Shown one piece after another: positions 1-7,531 of a stretch of 10,982 nt of DNA. The DNA lies in the NCBI GenBank assembly GCA_023091735.1, contig JALKBU010001450.1:1-10982 (forward strand), written 5' to 3'. The stretch is from Trichomonas tenax (lineage: Eukaryota > Parabasalia > Trichomonadida > Trichomonadidae). The notes beneath the pieces are model-generated. The model worked only from the letters and a program-made list of their open reading frames with translations. It was not told the origin of the DNA and made no database searches. Both the position numbers and the translations under genes were made by a program. Position 1 is the first letter of the stretch; each line of letters begins with the position of its first letter.

Positions 1-799
1 ACTTACACCACTGGATAGACAACTATCAATATGTACATGAAAGTACTTTCAAATCGAAAAAATATTGATCAGATAAAAAGTTATGAAGGTCGCGGGACTA
101 CACCGCAGAAGGAAAAATTTTCCCATTGCATTTTTGCGCATAAAACTAGCAAAATGTTTATCTATTTATATTTCTCGTGTTCTAATTATGTCAAGTAAGA
201 TTTATTTTCATTTCAAAAATATATCTTAAGTTACACAATTATTACATGATATTTTATATAGAGACAATCATCTTGTTGAAGTCATTATATGTGTATGCTC
301 ACTTTCAAGCATTATGCATAGTAGTTATCTTTCGATATATGCCACTTTCATATATCATAGGACTTTTTTATGTCCATGAAAATAACCTTAAATCATTCTT
401 TTTTCTTTCCCCTATAGGGAGCAAAACATGGTTATTTTTGGTTTACAAGAATTCAATCGGTGGAGTCGAGTTATTGATCAGTGGGGTTTTTGACGCCCTT
501 AAAGCTTCCGCAGACCCCAATATGTATTGCAAGTATGATAGTGCACGGGATGCGCTACATATCAGTGGCACCAGAATCGGTCCTTGTTGCTGATGACTTG
601 GGCAATGATGAGATAATCTGTTAAAAATTTTGGCCAAAGAGTTGGGTGTACTCAATTATCACAACGAAATGTTTTAATACATGTTGTCTAGTATCTAGAT
701 ACAAAACAATTAGCATTCGTATGCAAGTATTTGAGAAGTTATAAGTAAAATTGCATTTTGTCAGAGTCCGCAATCAAATATAACTATGATACGAGACGA
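1..799. other. AT-rich region without a supported gene
   Basis: No convincing gene is visible. Most of it is AT-rich spacer. From about 415 to 625 the GC content rises and one + frame stays open for 48 codons (478-624, ending TAA), just after an in-frame TGA at 475-477. That stretch reads like ordinary protein, with the run ISVAPESVLVADDLGNDEII, but has no start codon in a good context and no domain I recognise. Another frame gives a 115-residue reading (246-593), but its first half is hydrophobic, AT-driven sequence. I treat the GC-richer part as a possible eroded coding fragment, perhaps from a mobile element, without firm support. Confidence 0.4.
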
Positions 800-881
800 G
801 GTTCTGCCGACTCTCGAGTGAGTGATTGCCTCGCCTTGGTATTTTAACAAGGCTTGACACGCTGAAGAATCGGCAGAAACC
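800..881. repeat. imperfect hairpin A
   Basis: Bases 800-810 pair with 870-881 (11 bp with one bulged A at 879). The inner stem GCCTTG (833-838) pairs with CAAGGC (848-853) across a 9-nt loop, and the middle is poorly paired. It lies in a locally GC-richer island and sits directly before a second, longer hairpin (888-1042). There is no coding frame across it. It could be a structured non-coding RNA, a foldback element or one end of a decayed mobile element; the sequence alone does not decide. Confidence 0.5.
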
Positions 882-887
882 GGATGT

Positions 888-1042
888 TCAAGAGAAAACT
901 TCGACATTTAAGTTTTCTTCAGAATTTGCTCTTTTCTGGAGTCTCTGATGCCACGTGCAGCTTTAGAATGAGGTACATCTGCACGCAGCACCAGAGATTA
1001 CAGAGAAGAGCAAACACTTTGTTAATCGAAGTTATCTCTGAG
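888..1042. repeat. long imperfect hairpin B
   Basis: The core arms 925-960 and 979-1014 are 36 nt each, with 30 Watson-Crick pairs, 2 G-U wobbles and 4 mismatches, around an 18-nt loop (961-978). Beyond an asymmetric internal loop, 888-904 pairs with 1026-1042 at 13 of 17 positions, so the whole fold spans about 155 nt. Such pairing is far above what AT-rich spacer gives by chance. The mismatches are scattered and partly wobble, which suits either an RNA fold or an old palindromic insertion. There is no internal ORF. Confidence 0.6.
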
Positions 1043-1162
1043 ATCTAATAACGATACCTATTGGTTCATCATTTCAACTTCCTATCATTATTTAGAATAG
1101 GGCAAGTATAATATAATGAAATAATTTCCATCATTTTTCTAATTTCCGCTCATTTTTATTTC

Positions 1163-1453
1163 TTAATGATTGGTATTTAAGCTGAGTGTTGTATATCCCG
1201 CCACAATTTCATTTGTTGCCGAATCAAAATTTCCTAAATTTACGAAATTGAAATAATTTAATGTTTTCATTCTATGCAATCCAATAACGCGAATTCTTAC
1301 AAAGCTTACGTGCATATCATCAATGCCAAGTCATGACAATATCTTCTTACATTACCTTCTCCGCTCTGATAAAATGTCACTTTTCATTATATATAATGAA
1401 GCAGACAACTCTTCATTGTCATCTATTTCTTCCAAATTAACATCTCCCTCCAT
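1163..1453 (-). pseudogene. possible decayed protein-coding remnant
   Basis: One minus-strand frame reads as protein-like sequence from an ATG at 1453 down to a TAA at 1163, broken by two internal stops: TAA at 1352-1354 and a TGA shortly after. The first piece is 33 residues and starts MEGDVNLEEIDDNEELSASL. The second is 50 residues from an ATG at 1315 and includes the run NLGNFDSATNEIVAGY. The surrounding 1321-1740 stretch has about 94 C to 36 G on the + strand, so the minus strand is purine-rich, as are the clear coding strands here. A TGA lies directly upstream of the first ATG, so any longer gene would need a frameshift. I do not recognise a family. It could also be chance. Confidence 0.3.
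1377..1389 (+). promoter_or_regulatory. initiator-like element without a gene
   Basis: TCACTTTTCATTA matches the long trichomonad initiator consensus TCAYTWYTCATTA (recalled from memory) at all 13 positions. The next ATG downstream (1396) opens only 14 codons, so no protein gene follows. It lies on the opposite strand to the possible coding remnant at 1163-1453. It may be a start site for a non-coding transcript, a relic or chance. Confidence 0.35.
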
Positions 1454-2342
1454 TCACCAATTACATTCAGAAGCCTCAGTCAATCATTCTTTTAAATTTC
1501 ATCAATACAATCAATGCGATTTTTATATCAGAAATAATTATCTGCTTTTATGCATTTTTAGTATCTAGTCGATATATCATCACTGCTGCTATACTAATAT
1601 TACCTATTAATTGCATATTTGTTCTTTATTTCCTTCGGCAAATTTTCTTAATCTAGAATTCAGTCTGGCTATTCATATCCACAATTGCACTGCAACTATA
1701 TCCTTTCATTTACACATTCATTCTCCGGATTTATACTTGTTATTGTTTTTCAGTGTATAAGTCATGATATAGTTATTTAGATATACAAATTGGATCTAAT
1801 TATGACATGCCTTTCACGTGTTATTTGTAAATTATCTATACACATTGTAATAATTAATTTGCATAAGAATAATTTCCATAGATCTGATTTCATTGCCTAC
1901 AATAGTTACATTTCTAATATTTATATCAAGCCTATGCTATGCGATAATAATACATCGCTCAAATTTTTAATTTTATCACAATTATCAGAATTGCTAAAAT
2001 TTAACAAATATAACATAAAATAGAATGTGTAGATGCTTCTTAATATTATATTAGTATTTGGTTAAATCAAGTATATTTTTCATAGATAAATCTTAAATTT
2101 TCTTCTTTTTACAAAATTAAGAGTAATATTTTCGTACATGTGAACACCACATTGCCAATAGCTATTTTATAACAAGTAAGAAAGTTTTTAAGCTAAATTC
2201 TTATTTTTATAAAAATTTCAATCTTCTTATTTTGCACGGTGTTAAGCATGTATTCATATGCAGAAACATGTGCATATTGACACCTCATTGTTTGCTTTCA
2301 ATTATTTAAGTTTTATTTCGACTTACCTAACAAAATTTGTTT
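1454..2342. other. AT-rich spacer, nothing supported
   Basis: The first part to about 1740 continues the pyrimidine-rich (+ strand) composition described for the neighbouring remnant; after 1740 C and G are balanced. The short open frames here (for example 77 codons at 1790-2023) are AT-driven low-complexity readings with many Ile, Asn, Tyr and Lys and no recognisable motif. I see no RNA gene or repeat of note apart from a weak imperfect inverted repeat around 2240-2283. Confidence 0.5.
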
Positions 2343-2435
2343 TTTAGTTCATGGGTAGGTGGGTCATGAAAATTTTCCAATGTTAGGGAAGGTAGGATAA
2401 TGGGTGTCCTGAGGTGCGTGTCTCGAGGCAGGAAT
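2343..2435 (+). other. G-rich island of unknown nature
   Basis: This short stretch departs sharply from its surroundings. Over 2341-2460 the + strand has about 37 G to 13 C, with GGG runs at about 2353, 2361, 2386 and 2402. No frame stays open long enough to call a gene, and it did not match the snRNA, SRP RNA or tRNA hallmarks I know. It may be a fragment of a non-coding RNA or of an old insertion. Confidence 0.3.
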
Positions 2436-2450
2436 AAGATAGAAACATGC

Positions 2451-2998
2451 TTTTAGCATACATATATAACCCTTATGCGTCACTATAACATATAGTAATA
2501 TAAAGATTTAAAACAAAACTTCTAATTAAATTTTTGCGTTAAAAAAAGTTACCCAAATCTACAAAACCGGCCTTATCAGATGAACAGAGGGTTCTACACA
2601 TCACAAAATTGATGCCAAAATACTATGCTTATTTCATATATTGTGGGTGAACTGAGTAACACCAGATGGTATAGGAATTGTTATCATGAAAAAGCATCAT
2701 GAAATTTTAAAAATGCAGTACCAAACTTTCCACATGATTGTTTGATAAATCCCACTCTTGAACCTACGGCTGTGATTCGTTGCTAAAGTAGATGCTAAGA
2801 TATACGGATGGGTATAAGAAATGTCTAAAATTCGTCGAAATGTAGTAAAGATGATATTTTTGACATGTAAAGTTAGTCGGCAAATTGTATCAAAAGTCGA
2901 AAAATGTTAAATGTTTATTAGCAAAAAGTGAAATACATTATGAGTTTTTATCAAATTACCAACAAAATTTGTTGAAAAAAAATCAAAAAAAAAAATAG
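2451..2998. other. spacer upstream of the phosphatase-like gene
   Basis: AT-rich sequence with no coding frame. It ends in A-runs (about 2974-2996) immediately before the ATG at 2999. The short leader has TCA triplets at about 2951 and 2983, but both are followed by A, so neither fits the TCA-pyrimidine initiator. A copy of a repeat shared with the far right of the window lies at 2846-2878. Confidence 0.45.
2846..2878 (+). repeat. stray copy of the TIR-like repeat
   Basis: The core TGACATGTAAAGTTAGT with the preceding TGATATTTT closely matches, in opposite orientation, the inner part of the right inverted repeat at 10601-10630. A weaker version occurs on the minus strand at about 10548-10570. 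The likeness does not continue far on either side, so only this end-like fragment is present. Confidence 0.45.
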
Positions 2999-3835
2999 AT
3001 GATATCAAACAGGCCTCGCAATCGCCTTTTCCCGATCGATATGGTTATCGTTAGGAACGCAATTAGCGAAGGCGCTCTCGCGATCAAGAAGAAGCAGTTA
3101 GGTCTCACGTACCAAATCGACGAGAAACTACAGAATACTCATCCATCTCGATGGAGATTGACGCCATTCGGAAGAATGCAGGCTGGAGAGACTGGAAACT
3201 GGATCAACGAGCACTTCCCGCATCAATTCGATGCATATATCACAGGAGAATTTGTTCGTTCGATTGAAACCGCCGCAACAATGAAGTTAAAGGGCGCTTT
3301 GTGGAAGCCATCGCTTTACTTGAGACCGAGAGAGTTCGGAAACTACTCTATTTTGTCTCGTGGCGTTGATCAAAAAGAAGTTTTAGCGCAGCGTAACGTT
3401 AAAGAGAAAATTAGGGACTCCTTCTACTGGACACCGCCGAATGGTGAATCAATCGCTCAATTGACACTTAGAACCGAACGCGTTATTCACTGGATAAGAA
3501 ACAGAGTGCCACAGGAGGGATCCGTTGTTATAGTTACAAACAAGGATATCATGGAAGCACTTAGGATTCGTATTGAGAAAATTTCTCAGTCAGATTATGA
3601 TACAAGAATCAATCACTGCCCAAAGGACGAAACACTTCACTACTGTTCGATTCTTCACTATTCTAGGAGAAACCCGAAGACCGGTGAAATTGTTCCTAGT
3701 TACAGTTGGATGAGAATTTGCACACCTTGGCTTGGAAAGAATTACTCGAAAGAAGACTTCAAGGAAATCCACGAACGTTCGTATAAGAATGAAGAATTGC
3801 TTGCTGAAGTTTCTAATGTTCCATCTTTGTTTTAA
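2999..3835 (+). CDS. histidine-phosphatase-fold protein, catalytic histidines lost
   Basis: The 278-residue protein has the layout of the histidine phosphatase (phosphoglycerate mutase-like) superfamily. The N-terminal strand and loop read MVIVRNAISEGA (15-26), where active members have R-H-G. Arg19 is kept, but Asn20 replaces the phosphate-accepting His and Ala21 replaces Gly. The second Arg (R87, in VRSIETA), an acid-donor candidate Glu112 (LRPREFG) and the NGES turn (148-151) remain. The second catalytic His, usually T-H-G, is Asn181 in IVTNKD. The rest (FYWTPP, HYCSILHYSRR, SYKNEELLAE) recalls a bacterial phosphatase subfamily from memory, which hints at transfer. Both Asn codons are AAC, one change from CAC. 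The frame is intact and ends TAA, so a regulatory or binding role of a pseudoenzyme is inferred; the partner is unknown. The start is the first ATG after an A-rich leader. Confidence 0.88.
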   Translation: MISNRPRNRLFPIDMVIVRNAISEGALAIKKKQLGLTYQIDEKLQNTHPSRWRLTPFGRMQAGETGNWINEHFPHQFDAYITGEFVRSIETAATMKLKGALWKPSLYLRPREFGNYSILSRGVDQKEVLAQRNVKEKIRDSFYWTPPNGESIAQLTLRTERVIHWIRNRVPQEGSVVIVTNKDIMEALRIRIEKISQSDYDTRINHCPKDETLHYCSILHYSRRNPKTGEIVPSYSWMRICTPWLGKNYSKEDFKEIHERSYKNEELLAEVSNVPSLF

Positions 3836-4217
3836 TTGAACTAAATATTTTGTTTGCATTAATCCACTCTGTATATTCCCCTTTAAGAATCACCACCTTC
3901 ATACTGAGTTTCATTAAAATCGCAGAAAATATTTCGAAAAAACATTCATCAGCGATAATATTGAACTTTTCTTTTATATTTATATTTCAATTCGCATCTC
4001 TTGAACAAATATAGTATTATTTTGGGGATTAGTCAAAAATTAAAAACAAAATTTGATCGGAAATGATTTTAATGAGCAAAAGGATTCAGTATTTCAAATA
4101 GAATAGAATTACAAAATTAAATTTTAGCTTTTATTTGAAAATTAATGAGCAAAATAACAAAATTGTACAAAAAAGAAACTATTTTTTGTTTTTTCAATAA
4201 AAATATATTTCAATAAA
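3836..4217. other. spacer between phosphatase-like and Rad23-like genes
   Basis: This 382-bp AT-rich spacer has no coding frame. A TAAA 7 nt after the upstream stop (3842-3845) could serve as the short poly(A) signal described for trichomonads. The 13-mer TTAATGAGCAAAA occurs twice (4069-4081 and 4142-4154). Confidence 0.5.
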
Positions 4218-4218
4218 A
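4192..4218 (+). promoter_or_regulatory. duplicated 11-mer before the Rad23-like start
   Basis: TTTCAATAAAA occurs at 4192-4202 and again at 4208-4218, where its last A is the first base of the start codon. The 16-nt spacing and position suggest a leader or start-site element. The TCAAT core lacks the pyrimidine expected at +2 of the trichomonad initiator, so the role is uncertain. Confidence 0.3.
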
Positions 4219-5234
4219 TGAAGTTCAAGATAAAAACATTGACTAATGAAGAATTGGATATAGAAATGGACGAAAACCAGACGATTTCCGACCTTCTTCA
4301 AGAGGCATGCAAAAGAATGGGGAAATCTTTTGAAAATTCGATGTTGATATATCAAACTCGCAAATTAACCACAAAAGAACAAAAATTATCAGACATTAAC
4401 TATCAGCAGGGAAAGTTTATTATATTATATTCCATGCAATCGAAATCTCCTCAAAAATCAAATCCAACAATTTCTACAGAAGAGCCAAAAAAGGCCGAAA
4501 CACCGGTAGAAGAGCCTAAAAAGGAGCAAATAAGCGAGGAAGAGCAGAAAAGACGTGCAGAAATTGAACGCCAAGAAAATTTTAATCGCGCACTCGAAAA
4601 TATTACGGCAATGGGGTTCTCAGCTGACCATGCACAGGAAGCACTACGTCTGGCGGAGGGCAATCAAAATGCAGCTTTAAATTTAATTCTAAATCGACGA
4701 TTGAATCATCAAAATTACAGCGAAAGACGAATTGAAGAACAAAGAGTGAGAAGAGAGCGAAGAAGGAACGCGAAGAAGATCAGAATCTCACCTTCAACAC
4801 CACACACACAGATTAACAGAATCGATTCTCTTCCAGGCTTTAAGATCGCGGCCGATAGGAAGTTCAAAGGACCAGTTATCGATCTATTTTCTGATTTCAT
4901 TCGCAACAATGAACAGACAATGGAAAGATTGAATCGAATTATTCAGGAGCAATCTCTTGAACTGATGGACGCGATACAGCAGAATCCAACGCCCATGGTG
5001 ACGATGCTCGGGCTCGCAGTGCAGTCCAATGAAATCAGCGGTATACAGACAGCGCCATTCACAGAAGTTTTCACGGAACCTTTAATAACAGCTTTGGATC
5101 TCACTCCAGACGAGATTCCTATCATTAGGAGACTGATAAGCACTGGAGCGCCTCTTCCTATAGCTGTTCGCGCGTTTAGAGCAACACATAATGAATCATT
5201 AGCAATGAGTTTGCTTCGAACTCGATATTCATGA
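4218..5234 (+). CDS. RAD23: Rad23-like UBL-UBA ubiquitin receptor
   Basis: This 338-residue protein has the Rad23 domain order. A ubiquitin-like domain covers 1-74 (KTLTNEEL, LIYQTRKL and the closing strand GKFIILYSM). An acidic Pro/Glu/Lys linker follows, then a UBA domain at about 120-160 with its MGF loop (132-134), an XPC-binding/STI1-like helical segment at about 217-266, and a C-terminal UBA at about 294-337. Rad23 proteins bind the proteasome through the UBL and ubiquitin chains through the UBAs, and stabilise XPC/Rad4 in DNA repair. Oddities are a very basic segment (165-191, many Arg) between UBA1 and the XPC-binding part, possibly a nuclear signal, and a C-terminal UBA loop reading TGAP where a GF-type loop is usual. 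A shuttle of the Ddi1 or Dsk2 type is less likely, because there is no protease domain and there are two UBAs. It ends in TGA and faces the coiled-coil gene 80 bp away. Confidence 0.85.
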   Translation: MKFKIKTLTNEELDIEMDENQTISDLLQEACKRMGKSFENSMLIYQTRKLTTKEQKLSDINYQQGKFIILYSMQSKSPQKSNPTISTEEPKKAETPVEEPKKEQISEEEQKRRAEIERQENFNRALENITAMGFSADHAQEALRLAEGNQNAALNLILNRRLNHQNYSERRIEEQRVRRERRRNAKKIRISPSTPHTQINRIDSLPGFKIAADRKFKGPVIDLFSDFIRNNEQTMERLNRIIQEQSLELMDAIQQNPTPMVTMLGLAVQSNEISGIQTAPFTEVFTEPLITALDLTPDEIPIIRRLISTGAPLPIAVRAFRATHNESLAMSLLRTRYS

Positions 5235-5314
5235 TTATTTTTATTTTAATTGTGTTTTTGTTTTATTAAATGATAGATTTTATTAATAACATGAAAACAA
5301 AAATAAATAACAAG
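5235..5314. terminator. shared 3' region of two convergent genes
   Basis: Eighty AT-rich bases separate the two stop codons. On the + strand ATTAAA (5265-5270) could serve the Rad23-like mRNA. On the minus strand AATAAA lies at 5279-5284, about 30 nt past the coiled-coil stop, and again at 5262-5267. The transcripts' 3' ends probably overlap. Confidence 0.4.
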
Positions 5315-7531
5315 TTATTTCTTAGCGAGTGGAGGCAGCTTCTGGCCTTTCTGCATTGGCGTGACGACTGATGGAGGCCTTGAGTTTCCTGATGCCTGCA
5401 TGAGTCTGTTGATTTTGTTGCTGGAGTCAGCCATCTCCTTTCTGAGAACCATCCAGTCGTTGTGGTCTCTGTCGAGTGCATCCTTTGGTATCTTTGCTGT
5501 GTCGAGCGCTTCATCAACTTCATCGATTCTCTTGTTTATCCTATCGAGAGATTTGTGCATCGCGTTTTGGATCTTCTGGACATCTTTTTCATGTGTGAGA
5601 CGCAACTCTTTGTCCTTTGCTGCTAAAGCAGCCTTTAAGCTATCAAGTTCTTTCTGTGACTGCTGTAGCTCAGCTTTGAGTTCTTCTTCTATAGCAGCAA
5701 CTTTCTCTTTCTTTCCTTTGCTTGATTTTGCTGTATTTATATCTTCTCTCAGCTTCATAACAATTGTCTGCTGCTCAGCAATTGTCTTGTTGTACTGTGC
5801 AACTTTCTCTTCCCATTTATCATCATCCTGTTCAGCTGCTTCTTCCACTCTTCTCTCCGCATCAGCAATCTTCTTCAGCAAATCCTGTTTCTCGATCTCA
5901 AGAAGTTCTATTTCATCCTCAATCGGCGATGATTGGAGCTTCAATCTCTCCAACTCGATCAAGCAGTTCTTATTGTATGACTCAATCGCGTTCATTGAGA
6001 ACTTCTCCTGTCTGTGCCATGCGTCGTAGAACCTCTTCGCTCTGTGGAGAAGCTCCGCAGCGATTTCATCATCTTCAGAAAGCTTCTCTGGATTTATAGA
6101 AATATTGATGTGAGTGTCGAGTTTTATGACTTTCGATGTCTGACGTTTGAATCTCGGTGGCTTATTTTGCGGTGGTGTAGGAGGTGGAGTGACTGGTTTT
6201 AGGGCTTCTCTTGCCTTCATCTCTTCTTCGAATTTATCTCTCGCTCTTGTGAGAGCGGTGATTTCTGCTTCGAGTTTCTTTCTTGTTGCATCTGATTCTC
6301 TTAATATTTGGTTGAGTTTGTTCTCTAAATTGTGTCTGAGTTTCTTGGCTTTATGTTTCTCTTGCTCTATATCTAAATCCGCCTGCTGCGTGAGTTGTTC
6401 CAATGTTTTGATGTGAACTTTGGAAATCATTTTCATTTCATTCGATTTTTCAGCGAGAACCATCTCACCGCGCTTAACGATAGTATCTACTTTATCCTTA
6501 TATCTTCTATCTGTATCTTCAAGTTGTGTTCTCGTTGTTTCAATATTATTTCTTAGAATCTCAATTGTGCTTTCTGATCGAATGCGCTCTAACTCTGTTT
6601 GATGGGAAATCTCTTTCATCGCTAATTGATGAGCATCTTCCAATTTTCTGATTTTCTTTTCGAATTTGAGCTGAATCTTTTCTTTTTCGTCTTTTATCTT
6701 TTGGTTACGGATTTCATCGATGTGTTCTATCTGATACTGAAGATTTTCAGCCTCTTTTGCAAATGTAACAATGTTATCAGATTTTTGTTGAATTAAAGAG
6801 TTAAATTGTTCCTGAAGCGACTCCATTGTCGCTTTGTTCTGTGCTATCATCGATTCTATCTGTTGTTTGAATTTATCATTCATCGTTACAGTAACGTGAT
6901 CATTTGTTTCTGCTAACATCTCTTTTTGCTTCTTTAGAAGCTGCAAACGGACCTTTGAGGCATCGATGGATGTAGAGAGAGTGTTTTGCTGCAATTCGAA
7001 TTCACTTTTTAATTTCGTTAAATTTGTTTCAAGTTCTTTTGCATGTTTAATGTGAGCTTCTGTTTCAGATTTTAGACGCTGATTGAACATATCTCTCGCG
7101 TTCTGTAGTTCTGTTGCGACTTTTTCTTCTTCTTCCTGATTTAATAATTTTGAATTTGCTAAATTCGTTTTATATTGTTCCGCAAGTATATCTATTTTCT
7201 CGCTAAACATCGTCTGAGCATTGGCGATAGACGAATCAAACAATCTCGTCTTTCTATCAAGATCTGTATATAACTTTTCTATTTCTAGCCGGAATTTATT
7301 CATTTTCGGATTTGGAGATTGGATTATCTTCGTCTCAGAAGTCAATCCCAGTGATACAGTTTGCAATATCTGCGCAGCATCCGAAAATATATCTGATATA
7401 TGCGCATTTATTGCGTTCTCGTTGTACATCTGTATGAACTGGACGGGCTTCGACAGTCTCTCGGTAACCCGCACGAAGTCTCCGTGAATCTCATTGATTC
7501 GGAACGGTGCGGGCTCCAAAATACTCTCCAT
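5315..7531 (-). CDS. long coiled-coil protein, probably cytoskeletal
   Basis: This 738-residue protein is mostly charged heptad-like helix rich in Glu, Lys, Gln and Leu. A non-coiled head (1-75) is followed by coiled coil at about 80-442, a proline-rich hinge at about 446-460 (PVTPPPTPPQNKPP), a basic patch with a short linker, and a second coiled coil at about 495-710. The tail is basic and Pro-containing (KGQKLPPLAKK). There is no motor, membrane segment or other named domain. The composition fits a structural rod of the flagellar or mastigont cytoskeleton, which trichomonads have in abundance, but that is inference; a golgin-like or centrosomal tether is also possible. The start is the first ATG of the frame, with stops not far upstream. 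The opposite strand shows long open readings rich in Ser and Phe that are only mirror images of the coiled coil. It is convergent with the Rad23-like gene. Confidence 0.9.
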   Translation of the reverse strand: MESILEPAPFRINEIHGDFVRVTERLSKPVQFIQMYNENAINAHISDIFSDAAQILQTVSLGLTSETKIIQSPNPKMNKFRLEIEKLYTDLDRKTRLFDSSIANAQTMFSEKIDILAEQYKTNLANSKLLNQEEEEKVATELQNARDMFNQRLKSETEAHIKHAKELETNLTKLKSEFELQQNTLSTSIDASKVRLQLLKKQKEMLAETNDHVTVTMNDKFKQQIESMIAQNKATMESLQEQFNSLIQQKSDNIVTFAKEAENLQYQIEHIDEIRNQKIKDEKEKIQLKFEKKIRKLEDAHQLAMKEISHQTELERIRSESTIEILRNNIETTRTQLEDTDRRYKDKVDTIVKRGEMVLAEKSNEMKMISKVHIKTLEQLTQQADLDIEQEKHKAKKLRHNLENKLNQILRESDATRKKLEAEITALTRARDKFEEEMKAREALKPVTPPPTPPQNKPPRFKRQTSKVIKLDTHINISINPEKLSEDDEIAAELLHRAKRFYDAWHRQEKFSMNAIESYNKNCLIELERLKLQSSPIEDEIELLEIEKQDLLKKIADAERRVEEAAEQDDDKWEEKVAQYNKTIAEQQTIVMKLREDINTAKSSKGKKEKVAAIEEELKAELQQSQKELDSLKAALAAKDKELRLTHEKDVQKIQNAMHKSLDRINKRIDEVDEALDTAKIPKDALDRDHNDWMVLRKEMADSSNKINRLMQASGNSRPPSVVTPMQKGQKLPPLAKK

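Noticed and set aside
246..593. A 115-codon + strand open frame
   Set aside because: The first half is AT-driven hydrophobic sequence and the second half overlaps a competing frame that reads more like protein. A fleeting ankyrin-like look (ADPN...ALHIS) is too short to count.
590..612. Box C-like words (CTGATGA, ATGATGA) suggesting a C/D snoRNA
   Set aside because: No box D at a suitable distance and no terminal stem.
1323..1568. An 81-codon + strand open frame
   Set aside because: It lies on the C-rich strand opposite the possible remnant, is rich in Ser, Asn, Ile and His, and shows no motif.
2350..2405. G-quadruplex in the G-rich island
   Set aside because: The GGG runs are separated by a loop of about 22 bases, too long for a confident quadruplex.
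2735..2790. A tRNA B-box-like word (GGTTCAAGA on the minus strand)
   Set aside because: The flanking bases do not form a T-stem, and there is no acceptor stem or anticodon arm.
3590..3859. An 89-codon minus-strand frame opposite the phosphatase-like gene
   Set aside because: It is antisense to a clear gene with family motifs, and has no motif of its own.
5361..6029. A 222-codon + strand open frame opposite the coiled-coil gene
   Set aside because: Its Ser/Phe/Leu-rich content is the mirror of Glu/Lys-rich coiled-coil codons, and it has no domain. The minus-strand reading is clearly the real one.
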